Of a stretch of DNA of 64,000 bases, positions 11,708-23,900 are shown piece by piece (positions within the stretch are counted from its first letter, which is position 1; the number at the start of each line of letters is the position of its first letter). The stretch covers positions 314,422,235 through 314,486,234 of the forward strand of contig NC_081405.1 in NCBI RefSeq assembly GCF_030272615.1, in the 5' to 3' direction. Under the pieces are notes generated by a model, which saw only the letters and a list, made by a program, of their open reading frames with translations, ran no database searches and was not told the origin of the DNA. The position numbers and the translations under genes are program-made. This DNA is from Cryptomeria japonica (lineage: Eukaryota; Streptophyta; Pinopsida; Cupressales; Cupressaceae).

Positions 11708-12837
11708 GGCGACTGATCAAATATGCAAAGTTCTAATATTTTGACAAGTTTGGTTGATCTCTGAATAACTCTAGTTGAATTTCCTTGTTTGTTTTGACCA
11801 ATTGTGATAAGAAAACACTCAAGCACAAGAACACAATATCTGAACATCTGATACAAAGATAGTATAAACGTGATGTGTGTGTTCAATAGCCCCTCAAGGC
11901 TAAGTTTTCACTGGCCTCAACACAATAAAAACCACTTGAAGACAAAAGCCTATGGTCGATTGGTTCACAATGCGAGCAATCCAATCCACAGCTTGGTATT
12001 TCTTCACCTTGAATGCTCAACACGTTAAGGAGTATTTAAAAATCTTGGCTTTGTGAGAGAGGATAGATAGGGGGCCCCAGGCCTAGAGGCATAACCCAAT
12101 CACCCTTTTTTTTCCAGAAAGCTATAAATAGCCTATACAAAGCTGGAAAGTTCTATCTCCTCTCAAGGAAATACATATGGTGAGTATCTTGGGAGAAAAA
12201 CTAGCTATCCCTTTGCACTGAAATCGCCACACAAGGAAAATAAGGGTAGGCATCTAAGTAAGGTTTTTAGTGACATTCCGGGGGATCCCAATCCAATGAT
12301 GGATTCTCGAAGAAAGCCACTTAAGGCTTTAATTGATCTTATTAGTGCACAAAGGACCTCCACATATGTCAAATTCACTAAACACTTCAGCCACCTGACC
12401 AATATATTTATATAGTGGCTCAGAAAACCTGCTCGATATTGTGTTGGGATAGATGATATCCCCAACCTGTCCTAATTCAAGATACCCTTATGAGGTGATG
12501 AAATCCTCAATCAAAGATATCCATCAACTACAAAATAAAAAATGGGCATTGTTAATCACCTTTCTTTTACACCCAAGATCCATGAAGGTGAGGGGAGAGG
12601 ATACAGAGTGTAACAGTGGGTCCACACTTCAGATGTGCAAGTGCAACAATCATAGAAGATAATTGTTCATTTTAAGCACCAAATTAAAATGTGATTTAAT
12701 TTAGAAAAATTAGACAATCAGTTTGTTTCAAAATTATAATTTTTGTGACAAACATCCTGCACCACACATGTTAGTAGTTTCAAGACTTGATCTTTGACAA
12801 GCGATAGTGAAACCTGCATAAATTGTTAGCCTTGCAA
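11708..12837. other. Intergenic DNA, no gene seen; possible TATA box near 12122
   Basis: Short ORFs (77-86 codons) lack recognisable domains. A TATA-like GCTATAAATAGCC at about 12120-12132 could be a relic promoter, for example of an LTR, but no transcript unit follows that I can read. Confidence 0.45.
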
Positions 12838-13350
12838 GACTAGTCCAAAATAAATAAAAAATCAACTTGCTAACAAAATCCCACTAGCAAGCAAATCAAA
12901 GACATAGTAAGATCAAACAAAGACACTAATAAAACTTTTAAAAAGATCCTAGACACTAACAAAAACAAAAACAAAGACCCCAAGAACACTAAAAAACAAA
13001 ACCAAGACCCAAACAAAAAAACCAAGACACTAATCAAACACTACCAAAACCTTAACAAAGAAAAACTCAAAAACACTAACAAACAAAAAATTCTGACAAA
13101 ACTACGAAACACTAACAATACTAACAAACCAAACTACTAACAAAAAAACTAACAAACAAACAAAAATACTAACACAATATTTATAAACCAAAAGAAAACA
13201 TAAATACTAACTCACAAAACACAAATACTAATGAGATACAAAAATTAACAAAATCCTAAACTAACCAACCAATTAAACACCAATCTAAGACAAACAAACA
13301 CAAAAAGAAACTAACACTAACAATCACAAAAATAAAAAAAGTTCATGTTA
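12838..13350. repeat. A/C-rich CTAACAAA-type tract
   Basis: About 500 bp in which the plus strand is almost entirely A and C with few T and very few G. It is dominated by degenerate ACTAACAAA / CAAAAAC phrases without fixed period. Similar but shorter tracts follow the LINE-like 3' ends at 15,115-15,205 and 24,158-24,400, so it may be the expanded tail of a LINE copy whose body is no longer recognisable. There is no coding potential. Confidence 0.7.
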
Positions 13351-15114
13351 TAATCTAGAGAAGAGCATTTGATTTTGAATGGAGTATAGAGGGAGAGGGA
13401 GAGGTAGAGGCGGGAGCGGTGTTGGGATTCCTATTACTGGAGATGTTGTGGGAGGCGAAGATGACCCAGATCCAAACAATTGGTGGGGGTTCTTCGGTGG
13501 TCCATGCCTCCCATTTTTGCCTATTGTGTGCTTGGGTAGATGTGGAGAGGTGGCCTCTTTATGCAGTTACTCATTCTTTGACCCTGTTAGGGGGTGCTTA
13601 CTGTAGTTGAGATTGGTATTTTTTGCTACTGTGTAGGTTTTGCACTTAGCGTGTGGTTAGACCTTGTCTATTTGTTGTGGAAGGGAGTGGCTTCTATCTA
13701 TGGTGAACTCTTTCTTCCTTGGCAAGCTCCTCTCTGGGTCGATGTTTTGGCTTTGTTCGGGCCCCCAGTGGTTGTTGCTTCCCCTATCATAGTTGTGGTG
13801 GGGTTTTTATTTGGTTCATAGCCTTGAGTTTTTTGGCTAACTTGTTCATTTTGTGGGATTTTTCCCTCTACATCTTCTTTAGAGTTGTTCTCCTTTCCTA
13901 TATAGGTGGAGTGGATTGTGGGGAAAATCCTAGGGTTTGGGTTTTTTGGAGATTTCCATCCTCATGCTCTACAATTATCCTGTTAAATATGTCTCCTATT
14001 GAGGTGGAGACACCTTTTTTGGATAGAGATGGTTGCTCCTTTTCTATGGAGTCATTTCTAGATAGTGACTTCTCTATTTTAGGGTGGCTTTACATTTGGT
14101 TTCTCCCTCAGTGGATTAGTATCTTTTTTTTGGAGGTGGAGAAGATTTTTGCCTATTTGAGGCCTATTTCTTTGGGGTGGACCCTCTATGCTTTTGTTTC
14201 TTATTCTCTGGCGGATGTTTCTTTTGTTCCTCTAGTTCAGTCTACTGGAACCCTATTTGTGGTGTTCTACTCTCCTATGGAGGTGGAGAGGTTACATGAT
14301 ATTTGGGTTGTGAGGAAGTTGGATGGGTAGTTGATCTTATCTCCTTTCTGGCCTTTTGAGGTGGCTTTCTCTCCTATTAAGGTAGGGAGATGGTGTGAGG
14401 GAGTTTGTTAGCTTTTGTTGCTACTATTGGTGTTACTGGTTGAGGGAGCCTATCAAAGCCCTCTTCTTTCATTTTGTAGTTCATTTTGGGTGCCTAATCT
14501 GTACCCTATGTCCTAGATTGTACCTTTAGGATTTGTTGTTGTTATCTCAGTTTGGTCTGGTTGTGGGAGCCTTGTAAAACCCAATTTTTCGGATGCTTGT
14601 AGTACCCTGCCAAGTTGTGGGAGCCTCTTAAAGCCCACTTTTATGATTGAGGGATCCTAGAAAAACCCTTTGTATTTTTCTTTTATCATGGACAGGCTGG
14701 ATGTTGGCGGTTTTCAAGGGCCCAGTTTGGCCAGTTTTTGTTTTTGGTTAGGATCAATTTTTGTTCTTGGTGAGCTGGAGACTCTTTTAAAGGTTAAGGG
14801 AGCCTCGAAAAACCTTGATGTTTGGTTGGGGGTGCCTGAAAAACCCTCATTTTATGTTCATTAGATCTATAAGGTGGTTTGTATTGTCTTTCTTTTGTGT
14901 TTGGTTGGCGGTAGTTTTATTTAGGTTGCGCTGTGCCACAAGAGATGTAATATTTAATCCTTGTTGGATGATTGTGGCTTTTCTACTATTTAGCTTTGGT
15001 GTATATGTCAGCAACGTCCCTTTGTTTGTTTTGAATCTATGAAAATCTAAGGGTTTCAAGTTCCTTCAACATCTATTGTATGGGGTTTGTGGCCCCCTCA
15101 AAACTTGTTTATCC
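13351..15114 (+). mobile_element. LINE-associated fragment without recognisable domains
   Basis: G/T-rich plus-strand sequence lying between two A/C-rich tracts and ending at 15,083-15,114 in a LINE-like 3' motif (GTTTGTGGCCCCCTCAAAAC) followed by AATAAAAAA. A reading frame at 13,719-14,330 (203 codons) is hydrophobic and Phe/Leu/Trp-rich. A Gly/Arg-rich start lies at 13,379. Neither matches a LINE ORF1, endonuclease or RT that I can recognise. I infer a 5'- or internally deleted LINE copy or the non-coding end of one. Confidence 0.5.
14444..14848 (+). repeat. Cluster of six GGGAGCCT...AAAACCC hairpin-like motifs
   Basis: Imperfect copies lie near 14,444 (GGGAGCCTATCAAAGCCCT), 14,565 (GGGAGCCTTGTAAAACCCA), 14,619 (GGGAGCCTCTTAAAGCCCA), 14,651 (GGGATCCTAGAAAAACCCT), 14,798 (GGGAGCCTCGAAAAACCTT) and 14,828 (GGGGTGCCTGAAAAACCCT). 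Each can fold a short GGG/CCC stem and resembles the GGGGCCCC...CAAAAC motif at LINE 3' ends in this window. Confidence 0.7.
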
Positions 15115-15205
15115 TAATAAAAAACAATCACAAAAATAAAACAAAAAACTAACAAATAAAGACAAAAAAAACTAACACTAACAATAAAAAAAATAGTTTG
15201 AAATT
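15115..15205. repeat. A-rich CTAACAAA tail after a LINE-like 3' end
   Basis: Immediately downstream of the GGCCCCCTCAAAAC motif the sequence becomes an A-rich tail with AACTAACAAATAAAG and AACTAACACTAACAATAAAA phrases. It fits a decayed LINE poly-A tail that has grown into a simple repeat. Confidence 0.65.
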
Positions 15206-15448
15206 ATCAAAAGGAAGCGGAGAGGAATATTGTATTTTGCTTTAGGCGGGAAACCCTGTGATGGCCCTGCAATCTAGGATGCTAATGGCAAGGATGGATC
15301 ACATGAAGCTCCTAAGTCTACAGATTATTAGGAGGATTGCAAGGATCCAACCATTGGGAACCCACAAGGGGGTGACAAACCCTTGGATTTGGGGGGAGGG
15401 GGAACAACATGTGATGAAGACTCAAGAAAGGGGCCCATTTGACAAGAC

Positions 15449-16685
15449 ATGTCTCACCCCTGGTCCTCCCTGTTTGGCATCAAACCATGCAGGAAGTCTT
15501 CTCTCCTCGAGGTACATAATATTTCCAACCCTGTGAAAGGGAAATTTTCTATTGAAGTCTTGGATCCATTTATTGAGCACAATATTTCTCTAATGGCCCT
15601 GACTCTAGTTGGCAAATTTCTAGGTCCTAGGGCCAATACTCATGTGGTTAGGAAATATGCTAGGAAAAAAATGGGTTCTTAAGGGATAGGTGGAAATAAC
15701 AACTATGCCAAAAGGGGATATTTCCCTTAACTTTTCTTTTGAAGAAGATATGACTAAGATTCTTTGTGGTGGTCCTTGGGTGATTCGGAAAACTACTCTG
15801 GCGCTTTAGAAATGGTCGCCTTTACTGGATCTTAATGCTCCTTTCTTTACTCAGGCACCTGTTTGGGTAAGACTCTCAGGTCTGCACTTGGAATTTTGGG
15901 TGGAAGATGTATTTAATGGTTTAGCCTATCCCTTCGGTGAACTCCTCTTCATTCATCCCACTACTGTTGCTAGAAGAGGACTTACCTATGCAAGAATATG
16001 TGTGGGTGTCTCTCAAGGAATGAATATGCCTCTATCCATTGAGATTAATTCTAGGCTTGGGATATGGAACCAACCGTTAAAATATGAGAGAGTTCCTTTT
16101 TCTTGTTTTCATTACAAAAAAGTTGGACATATTGCCAAGAAGTGCCCCCTGTAGCCGGAAAAGGAGAAAGCCAGAAAAGATAAGAGGTTGTAGTTGAAAG
16201 ATAAAAATTCTAATAATAAGGAAACTGAGATCCATAATGCGATTGTTCCTATACCCATGTTCAAGAGGAAAAATAATAAAGATTTTATTGAGGAATCTAA
16301 GAAGGAAGAACTTGAAGGTGATCATGTCAAATCTGGTGAAGGAGATAAGCCTAGCCCTAACTGTGATGAGCAGAAGGATGAAGACCTAGAGGAAGGTGAG
16401 ATTCATGTTGTTCTACAAGCTAACAATATGGAGGAGGATTCGAAGTCTATTTCCAAGGACTTGGACAGTGTGGAGTGTTACCCTAGCTTTGAAGATGCCC
16501 AGCAATTTAATATTCTTCATGGAAACTCAAGTTCTGAATCCCAAAATGAATTTGTTAGATCCTCTTTTCTGTTGTCACCAACAACTTCTCTTTTCAACAT
16601 TAGCTCAAAATGGGCAGATGAAGAAGGAAAACCTAATGCTTTGCTAAAAGCTCCTGCCCAAAACCCTATGGATGATGAAATTTAG
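15449..16685 (+). pseudogene. LINE ORF1 (DUF4283-like, CCHC knuckle)
   Basis: Frames at 15,449-15,682, 15,888-16,154 and 16,194-16,685 form one interrupted ORF1. The middle part has GGPWVIRK (about 15,769), APVWVRLSGL (about 15,860), YARICVGV and a knuckle at about 16,102-16,146 reading C-F-H-Y-K-K-V-G-H-x4-C, where the second Cys has become Tyr. The tail is acidic and lysine-rich (EDLEEGEIH). ORF1 proteins bind LINE RNA as chaperones. A frameshift near 15,680 and a TAG at 16,153 break the frame. Confidence 0.85.
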
Positions 16686-16908
16686 ATCATTGATGTTACA
16701 GAGTATTAGCGAGTTGGAAAAAAGGACCCCAAATCTACACCCCAGAATACTCCTGTGAAAACTAGGAAGAGGATAAAAGGTGATGTAGGTTCAAATCTAA
16801 TAATGCCTAGAAGGAGATAAGCTACTCAAATGAGGGAGCTAGAAGCCAGCAAGAATATAGCGGATGGTACCCAGTTGACCATCCATGAGGTATGCTCTTT
16901 TTAATGAT

Positions 16909-17695
16909 TATGAAGATCATTTCATGGAACATTTGCAAACTCAATGGTCTGCATAAATAGGAAATACTCAAGAATTTAGTCAAGGATCATAAACTTGATA
17001 TTGTTCTAATTCAAGAAACTAAAATGCCTAAGGAGAAAGTGGAAAAAAACAAAGTGTTCAAGAATTGTGGGGCTTTTGGGGGTAGTTTGGATGGTGCCTC
17101 TGGAGGTATTGCTCTCTTCCGGAACCTTCAGCACGTCTAGGAAAATCTTGTTTGGCTTGACAATAATATGATGGTTGTTAGATTTCATCACATTAAAGAT
17201 GGGACCACTTGCCTTTTATCTAACATCTATGCCCAAATTTCTAAACTTTCTAGATATAGATTCTGGAAAAAGCTAGATTCTATCAGATCTTAGTTTAACT
17301 CTGAAGGTTCACTGATGATGGGAGACTTTAACACTCCCCTCAAGGAGAAGGAGAAATTTAGGGGAATTCCTTCACAGCTAGATAGTAGGATGGATTTGAT
17401 GAACTTCATTGATAAACAAGCACTTCATGATGTAGATCTACATGGTTCTAATTTTACCTAGACTAATCAAAGAATCGACTCTGATTTGATCTCAGTAAGA
17501 CTTGATAAGGCCCTTATCTCTAATGATTGGTTCAATCATTATACCTTCTCCTTAAATTCACTCCCTCACATTGGTTTGGACCACTATCTGATTTCTTTTG
17601 TTGCAGACCCCACCTCTGGGAGGAGAAATGTCCCCTTCAAATTCAAAAAAATTTGGATGAGCCACCCCAAGCTTGAGGAAGCTATCAAAGGCTAG
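16909..17695 (+). pseudogene. LINE ORF2 endonuclease domain
   Basis: The frame starts MKIISWNICKLNGL at 16,909, then DIVLIQETKM, SNIYA, MMGDFNTPL, VRLDKALIS and GLDHYLISF. The Asn of SWN, Glu of QET, Asp/Asn of GDFN and Asp-His near the end are the active-site positions of the exonuclease-endonuclease-phosphatase fold, and all remain visible. The enzyme nicks target DNA to prime reverse transcription. In-frame TAG/TAA stops at about 16,960, 17,140, 17,292, 17,460 and 17,695 disable it; several replace a Trp or Gln codon. Confidence 0.9.
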
Positions 17696-17711
17696 TGGAA
17701 CATTTCGATGA

Positions 17712-19624
17712 ATGGATTTGTCATCTACCATATTTTGGGTGGCCAAAAAGTTAAGGAATGTTAAGGACAAGGTTAAGATATGGAACAATGAAGTGTTCGG
17801 TGACATTTTTGCCTCTAAATCTGTGATCCAGCTTGATCTTAAGGATATTCAGGCTAAAATCCAAGTTAATGAGTATAGTGAGGTCTCCATCACTTTTGAG
17901 AATGAGATATTATCTAAATATCATGATATTATTAAAAAAGAAGAGATATTCTGGAAGCAACGTTCCTGTTCTCTGTGGTTCAAGGAAGGTGACAAGAACA
18001 CAAGATTTTTTCATATGACTATCATGAAACATAAGGCAGCTAACAAGATATCTAAAATGTCCATAGGGGAACTCTATCCTTTGAGGAAGATGAAATAAAA
18101 AAGGAAGTTGGATCATATTTCTCTTATCTATTGATGATGGATTTCAATCCAGATAAAAGTGCCCAAGATTTATTCCTTGCTGCTATTCCAAAAATGATAG
18201 GAAGCGACTAGAATATTTTTCTCTCAGCCATCCCTTCAAAGACTAAAATCAAGTGTGTTGTCTTTTCCTTTGAAGGTAATAAATCTTTTGGCCCAGATGG
18301 TTTCTCGATGTTCTTCTTTTAATTGTTTTGGCATATCATCAGATAGGATATTGTTAAGGGAGTTAAAAAATTCTTTGGCTCTAAGATGCTTTTGAAAGAA
18401 ATTAATGCCACCTTTCTGATTCTTATCCCAAAGAACCAAGGATCAGACTCTATGGATCTTTTCAGGTCAATTAGTCAATGAAATAACTTTTACAAGATCA
18501 TATCTAAGGTTCTCACCCTCAGATTGCTCTCCATTCTCTGAGATATAATTTCTCCTTAACAAATCAGATTCATTCCTAGTAAGTAGATTTTGGATTCCAT
18601 CATATCAGTCCATGAAGTTAATCACTCCCTAGAAGAATCCAAAAACCAAGGATTCCTTATGAAACTTGACATGTTGAAGGCTTATGATTGAGTGGATTGG
18701 TGCTTTCTTCTCAACATTCTCAAGGTGTTAGGATTTGGTGAGAAATTGACCCAGATGATCTCCGAGCTGATCTCTACCCCCTCTCTGTTGTTTATTGTGA
18801 ATGGCTCTCCTAAACCCTTAAATCAGCATTGGTTAACTACTACAAAGCCATGGGCCAGTTGATTGACTGGATGAAAATCTTCCTTTTTTTCATCAAACCC
18901 TCTTGTTGATAGACAAGGAAAAATTGCTAGAATCTTGGATTGTCAGATCAACTTGCTCCCCTCTATCTATTCTGGTCTCCCTTTGTGCAGAAAGTCCCGT
19001 GAGATGTTCTGGAGTACCTTGGTGGATAGATTCCACAAAAAATTAGCCGACTAGAAAGGGGCCCTTCTGAGTGGAGCTGGGAAAATCCAATTACTTAAAT
19101 CTTCCCTCCAGAGTCTTCTTGTGTACACTTTAAGTCTGTTTAGAATTCTGACCAAATTCACCGATGCTATTGAAAAAATTCAAAAGTCCTTCCTATGGTT
19201 AGGGGTAGAGGAGAGGAAAAGGATATCTCTGATAGCCTGGGACAAAGTTTGCAGACCCAAAAAGCAGGGTGGCCTCGGTCTGAGAAATATTAAAACCATC
19301 AATAAAGCCCTTCTCGCCAAACAAATGTGGAGATTGTTTGGAAAAACAAGTGAGTGGAACTCAAACTGGCAAGCAAAATATATGCAACCTCAAATATCTC
19401 TTTCAGAATGTTTTAATTTCTATGATGCCCCTACTGGTTCTGCTATTTGGAACAATATTGTCCAAACTAAAATTGTGGTTGGATTAGGTAAAAGATGGAT
19501 TATTGGTAATATAAGAAAAGTCAATGTTTGGGAGGACTCTTGGTTGTCACAATCCCCCCACTCCAATAAGGTTTTTTATCTCCCTTTATATCTGAATGTA
19601 AGGCCAGATTTGGTATCAAGGTGA
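17712..19624 (+). pseudogene. LINE ORF2 reverse transcriptase, catalytic box deleted
   Basis: Recognisable in order: SLWFKEGDKNTRFFH (about 17,972), NKSFGPDGFSMFFF (about 18,281), ATFLILIPK, ILDSI and VHEVNH, FLMKLDMLKAYD with the first catalytic Asp (about 18,653), FIVNGSP (about 18,792), then GLPLCRKSR, GAGKIQLLKS, and LIAWDKVCRPKKQGGLGLR (about 19,230). The segment that should hold FADD and its neighbours between NGSP and GLPL is missing or scrambled, so the polymerase is dead by deletion as well as by stops. The 167-codon end is the best preserved. Confidence 0.88.
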
Positions 19625-19859
19625 CAAAATACTAGAGGGATAACCACATGGTTAACCTAAGCTCCATAGACCCAACCCTCAACCATGTGATGGTATGCTT
19701 AATTTTGTCTTGAATGACCCTCTTCTTGAAGATAAAATCATTTGGGCAGGAACATCCTTTGGTAGTTATTCGGTGGCCTCTACGGTTTTGATATTGTCCC
19801 AATCCCTTGATCCTTCCCCTTGCTAGTCTAAAGCCTAGATTAGTGGTCTCACTCCCAAG

Positions 19860-20770
19860 ATCAACATATTTTTTTGGATCCTTCTGTAAAATAAAATCCT
19901 CACCACTGATAATATTTCCAAAAGAGGCTTCCATTTTCCTAACAAGCGCTACTTCTGCCAAAATGAGGAAGAAAATGTTGACCATTTAGCTATCCATTGT
20001 CCCTTCTCCTTTACTATTTGGTCATAGATTTTGTAGGTTTGGAACCTTAATTGGGTCTTTCTAGCCTCTATTCAAGAGTGCTTCACTAGCTGGAGATGTT
20101 GTTCCTTGAACAAATCTATCAAATTTCTATGGGACCTTACCCTACGTCATGTGGTTTGGGGAATTTGGAAAGAAAGGAACAATAGGATTTTTAGAGACTC
20201 CTACTCCCCTCATGAAGTGGTTTCCACCAAAATCAAGTGGGCCATTGTAGAAAATTTAAAAGATGATGGTAAGCCTATTCTTTTCAGAAGTAAGGATAAT
20301 TCTGACCTCCTTCAAAACTAGAATATTTCTGCTTCCAAAGACATAAATGACAATAAAAACAAGAGAGAACGTAGTAAGTGTTCCTTTCCTCCTGCTAGTT
20401 GGATCAAAGCTAATTTTGATGGGGTGGCCAAGAGAAACCTGGGGCCGGCTGGTGTGGGGGAGTGATAAGAAATGAGTCTAGTTTTTGTATTGTGGTAGTG
20501 GCACTCCCCATGGGATCCCAGACCAAACACTTAGCCAAGCCCATGGCTGCTTGCCAAACTCTTGTCCTAGTTAAATCTATGGGATTTACTAGAGTCTGGA
20601 TGGAGGGAGACTTAACTAATATTGTTCAATGCCTAAAAGGCCTATCCTCCCCTTCATGGACCATAAATAATATCTTATCTCAAGCTAAAGAGATAATCAA
20701 CTCTTTGGAGCTATGTATTGTGTCTCACAATTATAGAGAAACCAACACTATTGCTAACTAGGCTGCCAAC
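19860..20770 (+). pseudogene. LINE zf-RVT region and C-terminal RNase H
   Basis: Around 19,865-20,035 the frame reads like the zf-RVT domain: IFFWILL, NKILTTDNISKRGF, a Cys in YFCQNEEENVDHL and HCPFSFTIW. RNase H follows: WIKANFDGVAK near 20,400, a frameshift at about 20,460, then GVIRNE, WMEGDLTNIV and YRETNTIAN. The Glu usually found in the second RNase H motif is not visible (the region reads KPMAACQTL). Two or more acidic positions remain. It is a pseudogene. Confidence 0.85.
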
Positions 20771-20925
20771 ATGACCATTCATGCTGATCACACTATGAGC
20801 TAGAGAGATGAGCTGGATCTCCCTCATGAGGCACATGCATTCCTCATTTATGATAGAGTGCATGGTTATGAGGGAGTGATAAGTAATTATGACAAGGCAC
20901 TTATCAATGAAAAAGGTCATAATGA

Positions 20926-23900
20926 ATCAAAAAGAGTGACGCTCAAAGATTGAGTTGGCATTTAATGTAGACAAGACTTCGCATGTTTTGTGGGTGCCCA
21001 TTTCTATTTTAAAGACATTCCTTCTCTACACTTTGATCTCTATTTCTATCCTATATTGCATAGTGAAGGATAAGAATTTTTGTTTGTGGATGCCATGGGA
21101 GGAAATAGGAAAAGAATTGAGCCACTTTCCTGTGATGAATGGAAAGACAAGCCGAAGGCCTGGGCTATTCTAGAAATGACTAAGATGACAGGGTATATGG
21201 AGAGAATTATAAGGAAAAACCATATGGTGACCAGGATTTTCAAAAAAGAATTATAAAGATGGTAAAATAACCATAGGCAAAAGAAAGGTTGAAATTGACT
21301 AAGGGATGATCATGGAAGTTACTGGTATTGTCGATGGAAGGTAGAAAGTTTTACAGAGATAGGAAGCTCACTGAAGCTTCTATAAGGTGATTCCCAAAGG
21401 AGGAGTCTGAGAAAAGCAAGTTGTAAATCTGGAAAAACCTACTACTCTCTGAAAGTGATAAAGAAGGTATAAAGATGGATTTTGTTTTCTATCATGCAAT
21501 ATGTTACACTTGATGGTAGATACTCTCGTGTCTATGGTTATCACTTTGTTCTTTTGAATCATTTTCACCATAAAGACCTAGTGTCTATCCCTTTCTATTT
21601 GTTTAGCTTCCTTAACACTAGCATTAAGGATTTTAGGGCTAACCCAGATAATAACCCTCCCATGCATGAAAGGTTAATGTTTCTCTTGTACAATCATGTC
21701 AAGGCTTCCTCTGTGTAGTGTTCTATCACCAAGCTCTCTGATTCAGATGATGAATCTGAGGACTCTGATGATAGTTAAGATAGTGGGTCTGATACTGAGT
21801 TGGAAGACGATGTTGATAGGATTATCCCTGGTAAGGGTTCTACCAAGGACAAGGACAAAGAATTGGCATTTGGGTCCGGAAATAACAAAGCTAGAAAAGG
21901 GGTTAAAGGAAAAAGAAGTAAGGCTTAGGAAGAGGAAAGTTGTCTTGAAGATGATGAAGATGGGATGGAGACTGATAGTGATTATGTTACCCCTCCGCCA
22001 AAAAAGAAAAACAAGCAGAGCCCTATCATCATCGACATCAACCCTGATAAAGGGAATGATTCTCTTAATATTCAACTCAATACTCACGACCCCAATAAAT
22101 CTACTAATGATGTGGAAGAAGAGGGAAAGACTCTGAAGGAAGGTGATACTCTGCCTCCCAATGCTACAGATGTTAATGTGGAGACCCTGGAGAATTATGC
22201 CCCTAAGATCAATATTGACTGTATAAATTCCCCTTTAACCATGCTAAATACCGCGAAGAGTGGGATTATGGAGTTTTGCAAGGTTATAGATTGGACCTAT
22301 TCGGAGATCAACAGTTTGAAGAACAAGTTGGAGGATTTAGCAAGGAAAGTGACTACCCTTTAAGTTGTTGGTACTGGTAAGCTCAGTACCCTTCCTAACT
22401 ACCTGAATGAATTGACTAAAGCCATCTATTGGCATTTTGATGATGTTGTGATTGTCATTGATGGACACACACTTGTTTTGAGATCACTTTCTTTATGTAT
22501 GAGTTATGCTCAATCGGTGTTTGTTCCAACCGGTATTATCTATTATAGTGTTTAGACTATTGGTGTTTTGCAAAAGATGTTTCCTGGTCACAAACTGACT
22601 GAAGACCTAAAGCAGTATGAAGACCTCAAGTGGTTCAAGGATCTCAAGCGATATGAAGGAACAAAGCGGTAGTTAACATTTTTCCAGTCTTCACTTTAGA
22701 CAACTGGTAATCAGTAAATTGTATGAACCGATATTACTCTATGATGTGTTACCAACTGGTATTTCTGTGATGAGTTATCATCCACTGACACTTTGGTGGT
22801 CATTTTGTGTCATGTTACCAAATGTGTCTAGATGCACTGAACCTAGGAACTTTTAATGCAATCCTATTGGACCAACATGAAATCAGACTCCTTTATAAAG
22901 ACATCATGTCTAGGGTTTTAAGCGATGAGGTTTTGTATGTGCGATCATAGAAGAGAAGATTAGGTCCGTGTGAAGAGTAGGAGTGTGGAGATATTGAAGA
23001 CTGAAGTAATGCTGAAATGCATTAACAATGAGTTGTCATGGATCTAACCAAGCATACTGTGCTAGTATCTAGATCACTCACTTGTTGATTACTCACATCT
23101 TTGACAAGTTTGAAACCCTTAACCAGGTAGGCCTAGCAAAGCCTTTGTAAATCCTCTAACAAGGTGGTTCACAACTATGAATCTGAAATCCTCTTACAAG
23201 GTGGTCTTTAATAGGACTTATCTCCTAACAGAGATCTAGATTCCTAACAGGATCTATTCTGGTGAAGAACATTGTATGAGCTTAACTAGTCTGACCTTAA
23301 CCGGTCTGGTTTCTATTCTACAGATAGTTACTTGTGATTTTCTGCTCACCGTGGTTTTTCCCATTTGGGTTTCTACATCAAAACTTCTTGTGTTATGGTG
23401 ATTGTGCTCTTGTGGGTGAATGCTTTGTTTTTTATTTGGTTTGCATTTATCTTAACCGGTTTATTTGCAAATATGTCATACTAGTTATCTGCCAAACTGT
23501 TTAAATGTTTGAATTCAGTTTTTTTTGGTATACTAATTCACCCCGCCCTTTTATTATTCATCACCATCAGTGATGCTGAGGATATCACTAGTGTGTATGG
23601 ATCTCAATTCAAGGTTGTGGAGGATAGATTCAATGATTTGGAGAAGTGGGTTCTCAATCATGAGAATACCCTTAAGAAGATTAGAGAACAAAGCCAAAAC
23701 ATTCTGAAAGCCGCTGCCCATAGCTTCAGTATGATGATCAGCAAATTGGAATAGGTCCAATAAGAAAAGAACACTATTGATACCATTGAGGATAAGGTGC
23801 TAATTTTTTAAGGGGGGACAACCAGTCATGGTAAAAGAACTCGTGCTAGTACTAGGAAGATGACCCAACATGCCAAGGAGCTAGAGGATTTGAAGAGTGC

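Larger units (their letters stand above)
15220..20800 (+). mobile_element. Decayed plant L1-type LINE with RNase H
   Basis: On the plus strand the order is ORF1 (DUF4283-like plus zinc knuckle), apurinic-type endonuclease, reverse transcriptase, zf-RVT region and C-terminal RNase H. This is the layout of plant L1 elements that acquired an RNase H domain. All ORFs carry stops, and the RT catalytic box has been deleted. The element starts after an A-rich tract. Its true 3' end is uncertain: the first recognisable LINE 3' terminus downstream is at about 24,120, after an unrelated-looking ORF. Confidence 0.9.

Noticed and set aside
3911-12700. LTR pair for the Tat element
   Set aside because: No visible similarity between the two flanks and no primer site found; boundaries left as coding limits.
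12838-13350. CRISPR-like array
   Set aside because: No fixed period, no spacer-repeat structure; it is degenerate simple sequence.
13379-14330. Gly/Arg-rich and hydrophobic ORFs as possible host genes
   Set aside because: They lie in LINE-like DNA between A/C tracts, have no recognised domain, and the hydrophobic bias follows from G/T-rich composition.
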